Part shown: positions 15,444 through 22,881 of the stretch, one piece after another
Position numbering within the stretch: the first letter of the stretch is position 1
Layout of the letters: the number at the start of each line of letters is the position of its first letter
DNA from: VMFP01 sp964630025
Lineage (GTDB): Bacteria > Patescibacteriota > Andersenbacteria > UBA10190 > CAIZMI01
Length of the DNA: 45,657 bases
Assembly (NCBI GenBank): GCA_964630025.1
Contig: CAZVRG010000004.1
Location: forward strand, 1 to 45,657
Direction of reading: 5' to 3'
Notes under the pieces: generated by a model
What the model saw: only the letters and a program-made list of their open reading frames with translations
The model's database searches: none
What the model was told of the DNA's origin: nothing
Position numbers and translations under genes: made by a program

Positions 15444-17039
15444 CTACAGAAGGCTCGACAGCAGACTCTGCGCGGTCATATGCGCGGGTTTTGGCAGTCC
15501 GAGAATGTCGAGCGCTGTGGGACCCACATCGGCAAGAATGCCAATCGGTGTGCTTAGAACCTGAAAGAGAATGTCATCGTCTTTTGGCGTGGTGTGTTGA
15601 GTATGTGCGGCAACGTAGAGCAGGACCACCGGATTCGCGGAATGATCGGTTGTTCCTTCTCCGGTTTGTAGATTCTTCATTTCCTCGGCATTGCCGTGAT
15701 CGCAGGTGAGCAGCACTGCACCACCAGCCGCAAGCGCAGCCTGGACGACGCGGGGAATTTGCGTGTCGAGAAACCGGAGTCCTTCCACTGTCGCGTCAAA
15801 TTTTCCCGTGTGGCTGATCATGTCGGGATTCGCGTAGTTCATCACGATGAAGTCATACTTTCCTTTGCCGGTTTCCTGTACCACATGATCGGTGATCGCC
15901 TCCGCGCTCATGCGCGGCGTTTCGCTGTAGTCTTTCACGTTGGGAGAGGGCACAAGAACGCGATCTTCGTTCGGGAAGGGCAGCTCGCGCCCGCTATTAA
16001 AGTAATACGTCACGTGCGCGTATTTCTCGGTTTCGGCGACACGGAGCTGTCGCAATCCATGCTCGGCAAGAACACGACCAACGGGCATATCCATCCATTG
16101 CTCGGGAAAGGCAACCGTGACCGGCAGTCCTTTTTCGTACTCGGCCATCGTGACAAATGCAAGGTCGGTGAATTGGACGGTGGGGAATGATGAAAACCCT
16201 TTCGTCACGAATGCGTGCGTGAGCTGCCGCGCGCGGTCCGGGCGGAAATTGAAGAACACGACCGCATCTCCGTCCCGCACGGGACGCACCGATCCGCCGT
16301 CGGTGATCACGCATGCGGGAGCAGTTTCATCCGTTGTTTTCCGCTCATACGCCGCCTGCAGAGCCTCTTGCCACGAGCGGTAGGGCGTTCCGGTGCCCGC
16401 AGTCAGAAGATCGTATGCCGCGCGGGTGCGGTCCCAATGCGTATTTCGATCCATGGCATAGAAACGCCCAATGAGCGTGGCGATACGTCCCGCGCCCGTT
16501 TGGCGCATGGTGTTTTCCATTTCCGTGAGATACTGTCCCGCGCTGACCGGCGGCGTGTCGCGACCATCAAGAAATGCATGGATGAGCGTTTGTTTGCCAA
16601 CGCCTTGCTCTGCCGCAAATGTAAGAAGCGCCTGCAGATGCTGCAGATGACTGTGGACCCCGCCAGGGGATGCGCACCCCATCAGGTGTAGAACGGACCC
16701 AGGGCGCTCCTTCACATGGGCAACCGCTTCCTGAAATGCCACGTTCTGAAAGAAGCTTCCGTCTTGAATCGCAAGCGTAATTTGCGGCAACGGCTGATAG
16801 ATCACGCGGCCGGAGCCGATATTTTTGTGTCCCACTTCCGAGTTGCCGACCTCTCCCCACGGAAGACCGACTTCAATGCCTGCAGCACGAATCGCAGCGC
16901 ACGGATAGGAACGAAGATAGTTCTGCAGATTCGTCATCTGTGCCGCGAGAACGGCGTTTCCATCCTCGATAAACGAAATCCCGAACCCATCGAGAATCAT
17001 CAGCACAAGCGGCCGTGGGCGTGGTGAAGGTGCCTCCAT
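15444..17039 (-). CDS. gpmI: Cofactor-independent phosphoglycerate mutase
   Basis: 531 residues, the normal iPGM length. The alkaline-phosphatase-like metal site is complete: D17 (LMILDGFG), phospho-acceptor S67 in GNSEVGH, ASPGGVHSH, HAFLDGRDTPP, FNFRPDRAR, NYANPDMISHTG and CDHGNAEEM. It interconverts 3- and 2-phosphoglycerate in glycolysis using Mn2+. The start at 17039 is set by TATACT (17052-17047) ending 7 nt upstream; a longer frame reaching 17354 would cross the initiator tRNA gene and is rejected. Confidence 0.96.
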   Translation of the reverse strand: MEAPSPRPRPLVLMILDGFGISFIEDGNAVLAAQMTNLQNYLRSYPCAAIRAAGIEVGLPWGEVGNSEVGHKNIGSGRVIYQPLPQITLAIQDGSFFQNVAFQEAVAHVKERPGSVLHLMGCASPGGVHSHLQHLQALLTFAAEQGVGKQTLIHAFLDGRDTPPVSAGQYLTEMENTMRQTGAGRIATLIGRFYAMDRNTHWDRTRAAYDLLTAGTGTPYRSWQEALQAAYERKTTDETAPACVITDGGSVRPVRDGDAVVFFNFRPDRARQLTHAFVTKGFSSFPTVQFTDLAFVTMAEYEKGLPVTVAFPEQWMDMPVGRVLAEHGLRQLRVAETEKYAHVTYYFNSGRELPFPNEDRVLVPSPNVKDYSETPRMSAEAITDHVVQETGKGKYDFIVMNYANPDMISHTGKFDATVEGLRFLDTQIPRVVQAALAAGGAVLLTCDHGNAEEMKNLQTGEGTTDHSANPVVLLYVAAHTQHTTPKDDDILFQVLSTPIGILADVGPTALDILGLPKPAHMTAQSLLSSLL

Positions 17040-17046
17040 TCCCTGT

Positions 17047-17052
17047 AGTATA
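17047..17052 (-). promoter_or_regulatory. -10 box of gpmI, leaderless spacing
   Basis: TATACT on the minus strand ends 7 nt before the gpmI ATG. The short gap ACAGGGA carries at most a weak ribosome site. Confidence 0.5.
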
Positions 17053-17072
17053 GCGGCTCTCCGAGAAATACC

Positions 17073-17101
17073 TTGCTTTCGTCGAGGAAATACGCTATAG
17101 T
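17073..17101 (+). promoter_or_regulatory. Promoter of the initiator tRNA
   Basis: TTGCTT (17073-17078) and TATAGT (17096-17101) are separated by 17 nt, 40 nt before the tRNA 5' end. Confidence 0.55.
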
Positions 17102-17140
17102 TGCGCTGTTCAAGGCAGGGTCTTGAACGCGATATGTTGT

Positions 17141-17215
17141 CGCCGGGTGGAGAAGTGGTATCTCGCCAGGCCCATAACCTGGAGATCGCCGGTTCAAATC
17201 CGGCCCCGGCTACCA
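17141..17215 (+). tRNA. Initiator tRNA-fMet (CAT)
   Basis: 75 nt including an encoded CCA. The acceptor stem has an unpaired first position (C1 opposite T72), the hallmark of bacterial initiators, and the D-stem has A11-T24, another initiator signature. The anticodon loop is CCCATAA, so position 33 is C instead of the nearly universal T. The anticodon stem CCAGG/CCTGG keeps two of the three G-C pairs expected next to the loop, with A-T in place of the outermost. The T-arm is GCCGG-TTCAAAT-CCGGC. Confidence 0.93.
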
Positions 17216-17217
17216 GC

Positions 17218-17254
17218 ATACCGAGAGACCCGCAAAGCGCGGGCTTTTCGGTAT
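17218..17254 (+). terminator. Hairpin after the initiator tRNA
   Basis: ATACCGA with TCGGTAT and an inner CCCGC/GCGGG stem, with a short T-run inside the 3' arm. A probable terminator or processing hairpin. Confidence 0.55.
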
Positions 17255-17294
17255 TCCTGTTGGGCGGGATTTGAAAGATAGTTTCAAAAGCACA

Positions 17295-17350
17295 TTGACC
17301 GGAAGATCGATTTGGTATAGAGTCCCGCAGGGAACTGTACCGTGAAAGGA
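17295..17350 (+). promoter_or_regulatory. Promoter and Shine-Dalgarno of the 98-residue unknown gene
   Basis: TTGACC (17295-17300) and TATAGA (17316-17321) are spaced 15 nt, shorter than ideal. A clear AAAGGAG lies 6-7 nt before the ATG at 17358. Confidence 0.5.
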
Positions 17351-17357
17351 GCATACT

Positions 17358-17654
17358 ATGTCGATGTCTCTTGATTTAGGAACGAAGCCGGCTGGACTAG
17401 AAGTTAAAACATACACGCATACGCTTGGATCGCTGGGCAAGTCCGTTCATCTTGGCGCGTATGAGATCTCGTTGGAAGACTTTCTCGTGGCTGCTGGATA
17501 CGTTCTTACCAATACGGACCTCGCCCCCAACGATCCCCGTCTCCAGTTTGTGAAGTATGTTCAGTCGATGCGGGTAGTCGAAGGCCACAATCGGGGCGGG
17601 GAACGGCTTGAACCCACGGTGCCGGTCCTTCTTCCGGAGCATATCGCCCGTTAA
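17358..17654 (+). CDS. Small protein of unknown function
   Basis: 98 residues, soluble, not recognised. No transmembrane segment, signal peptide or metal motif. The sequence has a regular amphipathic middle (EDFLVAAGYVLTNTDLAPNDPRLQFVKYVQSM) compatible with a small mixed fold. It is a free-standing unit with its own promoter-like boxes, a strong Shine-Dalgarno and an intrinsic terminator (17674-17711), placed between two tRNA genes. The opposite-strand frame has none of these signals. Confidence 0.7.
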   Translation: MSMSLDLGTKPAGLEVKTYTHTLGSLGKSVHLGAYEISLEDFLVAAGYVLTNTDLAPNDPRLQFVKYVQSMRVVEGHNRGGERLEPTVPVLLPEHIAR

Positions 17655-17673
17655 CGACGACGTGCATAGCTAG

Positions 17674-17711
17674 CCCCTTGCAGAATGCTTTCTGCGCGGG
17701 GTTTTTCTTTT
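17674..17711 (+). terminator. Intrinsic terminator
   Basis: CCCC-TT-GCAGAA pairs with TTCTGC-GC-GGGG and is followed by TTTTTCTTTTT. It ends the small gene at 17358. Confidence 0.85.
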
Positions 17712-17723
17712 TCAGGCAACGTG

Positions 17724-17752
17724 TTGAAGCAACAGGGGAAAATCGGTATTCT
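17724..17752 (+). promoter_or_regulatory. Promoter of the CAT tRNA
   Basis: TTGAAG (17724-17729), a 17-nt spacer and TATTCT (17747-17752). Confidence 0.55.
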
Positions 17753-17823
17753 GTTGTTTTGTACCGGTGAATCCGCGTCGCTGCGCAGACAAAACAATAT
17801 GTATGCGCTACGCTTTGCTCCGC

Positions 17824-17898
17824 GCCGGTGTAGCTCAGTGGCAGAGCGATGGACTCATAAGCCATAGGTCGCAGGTTCGATCCCTGCCGCCGGCACCA
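17824..17898 (+). tRNA. tRNA with CAT anticodon (elongator Met, or Ile-CAT)
   Basis: 75 nt with encoded CCA. A seven-pair acceptor stem GCCGGTG/CGCCGGC, D-arm GCTC/GAGC, anticodon loop CTCATAA and T-arm GCAGG/CCTGC. The pair next to the loop is an A-G mismatch. Fully paired position 1 and ordinary U33 exclude an initiator. CAT could be elongator methionine or the isoleucine tRNA whose C34 becomes lysidine; the sequence alone does not settle which. Confidence 0.9.
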
Positions 17899-17899
17899 C

Positions 17900-17928
17900 T
17901 TCACAAACGTTTGTTCGCACCATATGCT
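17900..17928 (+). promoter_or_regulatory. Promoter of tRNA-Asp
   Basis: TTCACA (17900-17905), a 17-nt spacer and TATGCT (17923-17928), 30 nt before the tRNA. Confidence 0.5.
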
Positions 17929-17958
17929 GTGCAGGCGAACATTTTCATGTTGCGACTC

Positions 17959-18036
17959 GGCCCCGTGGTGTAGCCTGGTAAACATAGCACCTTGTCAAGG
18001 TGAAGATCGCCGGTTCAAATCCGGTCGGGGCCGCCA
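17959..18036 (+). tRNA. tRNA-Asp (GTC)
   Basis: 78 nt with encoded CCA. Acceptor GGCCCCG/CGGGGCC, discriminator G73 (typical of tRNA-Asp), anticodon loop TTGTCAA and T-arm GCCGG-TTCAAAT-CCGGT. The D-stem is GTGT/ACAT with one G-T wobble. Confidence 0.93.
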
Positions 18037-18087
18037 GAGGAGCGTTGGCGCGCTCCATACGTGGTTCTTTTCATAGAGGGTATTCTC

Positions 18088-18399
18088 ATGAGTCCGGACG
18101 AACTGAAGTTCCAGACGGAAAGTGGAGAGCTGACGCTGCAGAATATCCGGCAGAAACGCCGTGGCTCGACTGGTGGACTGGAGGAAGGACGCCTCTATGA
18201 ACTTGTCCACGCAAGTTTCTGCAGGAGTGATGGTCTCAGCGGCAGAGAGGACGATACTGGCCATGCGAATGTCGTGCTTCGTTGCCCGCACACTGGAAAT
18301 CTTTTTCTGATTGTCCCTACCGTGGAGCTTGATCAGGGCGCGGATGGCGATGAGTACCTGTGGGAGGGATTACACTGCGCACCGCTCCAATCGGCATAG
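18088..18399 (+). CDS. Small protein of unknown function
   Basis: 103 residues, soluble, not recognised. It has two cysteines in the middle part (HASFCRSDG, VVLRCPHTGN), too few for a convincing zinc site. The ATG at 18088 is preferred over one at 18061 because an AGAGGG ribosome site lies about 8 nt before it. The gene begins 51 nt after tRNA-Asp and may be read through from it. A hairpin at 18408-18434 ends it and the convergent gene on the other strand. Whether it is expressed is uncertain. Confidence 0.55.
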   Translation: MSPDELKFQTESGELTLQNIRQKRRGSTGGLEEGRLYELVHASFCRSDGLSGREDDTGHANVVLRCPHTGNLFLIVPTVELDQGADGDEYLWEGLHCAPLQSA

Positions 18400-18407
18400 C
18401 GCTTTGT

Positions 18408-18434
18408 ACAGCCGTTGGCGATGCCAGCGGCTGT
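18408..18434. terminator. Shared hairpin between convergent genes
   Basis: ACAGCCGTTGGC (18408-18419) pairs with GCCAGCGGCTGT (18423-18434). It touches the stop of the minus-strand gene. There is no strong T-run on either side, so termination is only likely. Confidence 0.5.
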
Positions 18435-20047
18435 TATTCGTGAACGCGGAAAATCATCGCGCGACTGATTTTCCCGTTCTGCTGCGGGAATGAAAAGGTC
18501 TGTGCCACACGAATATGGTCGAGAAAACGCGTGTCTGACAGCACAGGAAATACCTCACTCTCCGTGCCGCGGATAACGATGTATCGCGCGTCCCATTTTT
18601 GGAGCTCCTCCCACTGCTCGCTGCTGTCGGGCGTGTTGAGATGCGTCTCCGCAAAGACCGCGCGTCCCTCGTCTTTTTCGCCGAACAATGCGAGCACGAT
18701 GCTGGAGCGGTGCTCAAAGGCAATTGTTCCAGGGAGTGTTTTCGCTGCTTGGATTGCTTGGTAGTATGCGTAATCCGTTCCGAGATTTTTTTGATAGACT
18801 TCGCGAGCCTCTGCCGCGGTATGCCGCGTCCAGGACCCCGTCGCAAGAAGGATGAGCGCGAGTCCCAGTACTGCGGGGATTGTCTGTTTCAATACTGGCC
18901 ATCGGCTCAACATGCGACGAAACACTCTTCCGGATTCCTCAACACCAGCGGCGACAAGCAAAAAGAACAGCGGATAGAGGACAATGAGGAAGCGTTGTCG
19001 CACGCCCCACCACGCGATCGGCACCGCGAGCGTGAGGAAGAGCAGAACAAGCGGGAGAGAAACCGACACGCGTTTGCGCAGCAGAAAGATGATGCCTGCG
19101 AGCAGGAATAGACTGGGAAGTTCTTTCGGGTCTGTGACCAGCGAGCGCAGGCGCGCGGGCCATGTTGTGGCCGCGAGCGTCGCAACGTCATGCAGAACAC
19201 GGCGCGGTTCTTTCCATACGCGATCAAAACCCACGCTCTTCCAGAGTTCTCCGTAGTTGCGGAAAAACTCCTTGGCGCTCGTGACACCGAATGGCGTTGC
19301 TTCGGCGTCGGCAAAATATTCTACTGGCAAGAGCGGCCTCCCGACGGAGGTAAACAGGATCAGGAACGGCAGCCAACATGCGACCAACGCAAGGAGTGCC
19401 GGGAGCAGGAGGCGTCGGGGTTTCCAGAAGAACGCCGCGAGAAATGGGAAGAGCACGACGAGAAATGCACCCTCAAATCGTGTCAGTGATGTGAGCGCAA
19501 ACAGCGCTCCCGTGAGGACTGCTCCTCGGCGCGACCGCGTGTGAAGAAAGGCAAGGAGTGCGCCCAGCATCAGGGCAATAAACGTCGTGTCGGCATAGCC
19601 GCGTACGGATTGAAAGAGAAATGGCGCCACGGCCTGAAACGGCGCGAGGCCGATCACCAATGCAAACGATGAGATTCCCATCGTTCGCCCGAGCGCGTAT
19701 ACCAGGGCAACAGACACAAGGGAAGCGCCCAGAGCAATCACGAATGCTGCGTGTTCCCAGTCAACAAACGTATGCGCCAGGGCAATGAGCATCGGATACA
19801 TCGGTAACCGTTTCTCTGCAACCGGATAGGACCCTTTGAGGAGTTCTTGCGCAATGAGAATGAAGTTGTATGTATCGCCGCCGGGGAAGGCTTTCCACCA
19901 CTGGAGGAACGCGATGCGATGGACAACGGTAAGGACGAGAAGCGCGACGAGACCCCAGTGTGCACGGAAAAAATTGACAACTCGTGCGATCGGATCTGCG
20001 AAACGGGAGTGAAGAAAAGAATCGTTATGCACAGGAGAACGTATCAC
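18434..20047 (-). CDS. Multi-pass membrane glycosyltransferase-like protein (GT39/ArnT type)
   Basis: 537 residues with about ten hydrophobic segments over the first 400 and a soluble C-terminal domain. An acidic motif after the first helix (FPGGDTYNF, D58) and the following LPMYPMLIAL match GT-C fold transferases that use lipid-linked sugars (dolichyl/undecaprenyl-phosphate-mannose type). Such enzymes glycosylate proteins or envelope glycans on the outer membrane face. The GTG at 20047 is the likely start; a nearby ATG runs into a stop. It is divergent from the DUF362 operon across a CCCCGTTAG inverted repeat. The acceptor substrate cannot be told. Confidence 0.75.
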   Translation of the reverse strand: MIRSPVHNDSFLHSRFADPIARVVNFFRAHWGLVALLVLTVVHRIAFLQWWKAFPGGDTYNFILIAQELLKGSYPVAEKRLPMYPMLIALAHTFVDWEHAAFVIALGASLVSVALVYALGRTMGISSFALVIGLAPFQAVAPFLFQSVRGYADTTFIALMLGALLAFLHTRSRRGAVLTGALFALTSLTRFEGAFLVVLFPFLAAFFWKPRRLLLPALLALVACWLPFLILFTSVGRPLLPVEYFADAEATPFGVTSAKEFFRNYGELWKSVGFDRVWKEPRRVLHDVATLAATTWPARLRSLVTDPKELPSLFLLAGIIFLLRKRVSVSLPLVLLFLTLAVPIAWWGVRQRFLIVLYPLFFLLVAAGVEESGRVFRRMLSRWPVLKQTIPAVLGLALILLATGSWTRHTAAEAREVYQKNLGTDYAYYQAIQAAKTLPGTIAFEHRSSIVLALFGEKDEGRAVFAETHLNTPDSSEQWEELQKWDARYIVIRGTESEVFPVLSDTRFLDHIRVAQTFSFPQQNGKISRAMIFRVHE

Positions 20048-20080
20048 CGTAACATGGCGCTGTGCGTGCGCGGTTCCGGG

Positions 20081-20140
20081 TATCCCCGTTAGAAACGTTC
20101 CGCAGAAAGAACGTGCAGTCAGTTTCTACCGGGGTATACT
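20081..20140 (+). promoter_or_regulatory. CCCCGTTAG inverted repeat with -10 box, copy 2
   Basis: Left arm TATCCCCGTTAGAAAC (20081-20096) and right arm GTTTCTACCGGGGTATA (20122-20138) have one mismatch, one insertion and a 25-nt spacer. TATACT at 20135-20140 ends 9 nt before the ATG at 20150. It lies between divergent genes. Confidence 0.65.
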
Positions 20141-20149
20141 GGCAACGAT

Positions 20150-21067
20150 ATGGAGAAAAGCATCCGTCCTCGGGTTGCGATTGTTCACGGTCGTGACCGT
20201 CGTGAGAATATCCGTCAGGCACAAGCACTGCTCGGCGATGCGTATATCGATCGTCTGAAGAGTGCTCGCCAGATCTTCATTCACCCGAACCTTGTCTCTG
20301 ACACGAATCAGCTCGCGAGTACGCATGTGGAGGCTGTCCGTGCCATTCTCGACGTGATTTCGCTGCATCGCGGTGACACGGTGCGCATCGGAGATGCGAG
20401 CTATCACAGCACGAAAAAAGCGTTTGAACGCTTCGACTACGCATCACTGCAACGGAGCGGCAATGCGCAGCTTCTTGATCTGAACGATGACGAAACACTT
20501 GAGACGTGTACCTACGATCGCGAGCTGCGTCGTCAACCGGTGCCGGCAAGCAAAACAGTTCTTTCATCCGACTGTATCCTTCTCGTCGTTCCGCCAAAGA
20601 TGCACAGTTATTACACCGTGACGTTGAGTCTCAAAACCCACGTGGTCGGCAGTATGGTCGTCCCGAAAAGTCCGTTCGGGATTCATGCGCGCTGGCCGCA
20701 CGTGCACAGCGGCTACTCCGCGGCGCATCGCACGCTCGCCGATTGGTACCAAGAGCATCCCGCACACGCCGCGTTCATTGACGGCCGTGAGGCGATGGAA
20801 GGGAATGGACCAACGTCCGGAACGAAGGTGGAACTCAATTGGGCGGTTGCGTCTCTCGATCCCGTTGCAGCGGATGCGGTTGCGGCGTGGCTGATGGGCT
20901 TTGCACCGGACGACATCGGCTATCTCGTGTTTCTTCGCGAGGCGGGATGGACTATTGATCCGGATGCGATGGAGATTGTTGGCGAGCCGCACTGGCGGGA
21001 ATTGCGCCAGGAGCTTGCACGTCCCGAGACGTGGCCGGAGATTGCAGAATGGAACACACACGCATGA
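20150..21067 (+). CDS. DUF362 family protein
   Basis: 305 residues. DUF362 hallmarks are visible: FIHPNLVSD near residue 40, STHVEAVRAILD, IGDASYHSTKKAF, a central LKTHVVGSMVVPKSPFGIH, and FIDGREAMEGNGPTSG near 205-220. The ferredoxin-type 4Fe-4S domain found in some members is absent, as no CxxCxxC cluster is present. The biochemical role of DUF362 is not established. TATACT sits 9 nt before the ATG, so the mRNA is nearly leaderless. The stop overlaps the next ATG (ATGA), making an operon with the cysteine-rich protein and the M23 peptidase. Confidence 0.85.
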   Translation: MEKSIRPRVAIVHGRDRRENIRQAQALLGDAYIDRLKSARQIFIHPNLVSDTNQLASTHVEAVRAILDVISLHRGDTVRIGDASYHSTKKAFERFDYASLQRSGNAQLLDLNDDETLETCTYDRELRRQPVPASKTVLSSDCILLVVPPKMHSYYTVTLSLKTHVVGSMVVPKSPFGIHARWPHVHSGYSAAHRTLADWYQEHPAHAAFIDGREAMEGNGPTSGTKVELNWAVASLDPVAADAVAAWLMGFAPDDIGYLVFLREAGWTIDPDAMEIVGEPHWRELRQELARPETWPEIAEWNTHA

Positions 21068-22260
21068 CGCTTCGTCTCTGGGAACGTTTTCAATTGTTCG
21101 TCCTACCGATGGTTGTTATCGCGATCTTTGCGTTTGCTGGCTCTGCAGCCTGGCGGCTGCAGACCGCACCCCGTACTGCGCCGCAGGATCTCGTTTCCCT
21201 TGAGGGCTGCTTCACGCATACCGAGTTTACCGAACGCATTCGTTGTTATCGTCCCATGCTGGAACACCACCTTGATATGCACGGGCCGCGCGCCGTGCTC
21301 GCCGCACTGGATCGTCTGCAAGAGCAGCGCACGCAGTTTCGCGCCGAATGCCATACCATGGCCCATATCTTGGGCCGCTATTGGATCGCCAGTGGGAAAT
21401 TGCTTGCCGACGGGTTTCGTGAGGGAACGAATATCTGTCATTCAGGATTTTTCCACGGCATGGCGGAACGTGTGTTTCAAGGAGAGGACGCGTCTCTTGA
21501 TGAACCGGCGCATCTTTCTCCGGAAGAGCTTCGTGCGCGCATCGCGACCGTCTGCACAGATGAAGCATTGCGCACCCCGAGCCGCAACATGCGGTTTCAG
21601 TGTCTGCACGGGCTCGGGCACGCAGCCGTCTTTTCTCTGTCGTACGATCTCCTGCTCGCACTGGAGATGTGCGACGTGTTACCCACAGAGTGGGATCAAA
21701 GTTCCTGCGCGGGCGGGGCATTTATGGAAAACATCACGGGCATGGAGCGCGACCGGCGCATGCTGCGCGCGGGAGATCCGCACTATCCCTGCTCTATTGT
21801 TCCAAGCCGCCATCGCAAATCCTGCTACGGCATGCAAACAAGCTGGATGCTGGAATCAGGGATGAACTGGGATGCGATCATCGATGAATGCCGAACAGCG
21901 GGAGATGTTCGCCTCGCGTGTTCCCAAAGTTTCGGTCGTGACGTCAGTCCGCGCGTGCGCGAAAAAGGTCCCACGGAGTTCGTGTCTCTCTGCACACAAC
22001 TGCAGCCGGATGAGCGTTCTCCCTGTATTCGCGGAGCAGTATATGCGCTCGCCGATCACACGTGGGACGGCCGCTACGCCTTTCCGTTCTGTGCGGCGTT
22101 TCCAGATGGTGCTCTCGGTCACGCGTGCTTCACGGAGGCGCAGCGGCATCTGTTGTACTCTCTCGAACAGACACGCGCTGCGACGGAACAGGGCTGTGCC
22201 GCTCTTGGCACAGGACGCGAAGCATGCCTGCAGTCCCTGCAAACTCTTGCGTCCTCGTAA
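21064..22260 (+). CDS. Secreted/anchored cysteine-rich helical-repeat protein, unknown function
   Basis: 398 residues with one N-terminal membrane helix (about 12-30) and an external body. The first half carries His/Cys motifs: CHTMAH (96-101), CHSGFFHG (125-132) and CLHGLGH (180-186). The second half shows repeats with paired cysteines about 10-12 apart: C203/C215, C243/C254, C276/C286, C310/C321, C343/C355, C378/C388, many followed by xxG/A. This suggests disulphide-pinned helical hairpins with a possible metal-binding front. I do not recognise the family. The start at 21064 overlaps the DUF362 stop; an in-frame ATG at 21031 is inside that gene. The M23 gene follows after 2 nt. Confidence 0.75.
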   Translation: MTLRLWERFQLFVLPMVVIAIFAFAGSAAWRLQTAPRTAPQDLVSLEGCFTHTEFTERIRCYRPMLEHHLDMHGPRAVLAALDRLQEQRTQFRAECHTMAHILGRYWIASGKLLADGFREGTNICHSGFFHGMAERVFQGEDASLDEPAHLSPEELRARIATVCTDEALRTPSRNMRFQCLHGLGHAAVFSLSYDLLLALEMCDVLPTEWDQSSCAGGAFMENITGMERDRRMLRAGDPHYPCSIVPSRHRKSCYGMQTSWMLESGMNWDAIIDECRTAGDVRLACSQSFGRDVSPRVREKGPTEFVSLCTQLQPDERSPCIRGAVYALADHTWDGRYAFPFCAAFPDGALGHACFTEAQRHLLYSLEQTRAATEQGCAALGTGREACLQSLQTLASS

Positions 22261-22262
22261 GC

Positions 22263-22811
22263 ATGCCATATCCTACTTCTCGCCAGCTGCGATTCCCCCT
22301 CGATCAGTACGCGGCGAACGGGCGCGCATTTTTGGAGGAAGCCATACTTGGCGGGAAGCCATGGGGGCGACATCTTGGTGAAGATGCGTTGGTGGATGCC
22401 GGAACGCCTGTGCTCGCGATTGGCGACGGCGAGGTTATCTACGCGGCGCTCCACGCAAGTTGGTGGCGTCGGCGTGGAAACTGGGGACACGTGGTGATTC
22501 TTGGACATACCCATGCGCAGGACGGTCAGCCGTTTTATTCAGTGTACGGCCATCTGGGCGAGTATCGCGTAACGCCGGGAATTTCTGTGCGAGGTGGGGA
22601 AACGCTCGGGACCGTAGGCAATGGCCGCACGCGCGCCAACGGCTGGTGGCCGGAGCCGCATCTGCACTTCGCCATGTATCGCGGCCCGTGGGAGGGGAAA
22701 ATCCTTCCCGGCTACCTCCGAGAGAACGACGAGCGCACAAAGCGCGAGTATTGGGTGAACCCGTCGGAGTTTGTGCGGGGGTATCCGAATCAGGGGAAGG
22801 TTGCGTCGTAG
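22263..22811 (+). CDS. M23 (LytM-type) metallopeptidase
   Basis: 182 residues. The zinc ligands of M23 peptidases are present: H37 and D41 in GRHLGED, and H133/H135 in PHLHF; the core GHVVILGH…YGHL…V…GGETLGTVGNGR is typical. These enzymes cleave peptidoglycan cross-bridges or activate amidases. No signal peptide or membrane helix is visible, which is odd for a wall enzyme and leaves export or an intracellular role open. It starts 2 nt after the preceding gene, so it is co-transcribed with the anchored cysteine-rich protein. Confidence 0.88.
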   Translation: MPYPTSRQLRFPLDQYAANGRAFLEEAILGGKPWGRHLGEDALVDAGTPVLAIGDGEVIYAALHASWWRRRGNWGHVVILGHTHAQDGQPFYSVYGHLGEYRVTPGISVRGGETLGTVGNGRTRANGWWPEPHLHFAMYRGPWEGKILPGYLRENDERTKREYWVNPSEFVRGYPNQGKVAS

Positions 22812-22881
22812 AAGCATTCTCGCTAGGGTAGAGGCGCTAACCGGTGGTTAGTGTTCTTTTCTATCACACGGAGAACCCCCT

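Noticed and set aside
17040..17354. N-terminal extension of gpmI
   Set aside because: It would translate across the reverse of the initiator tRNA gene, and the family start plus TATACT box fix the start at 17039.
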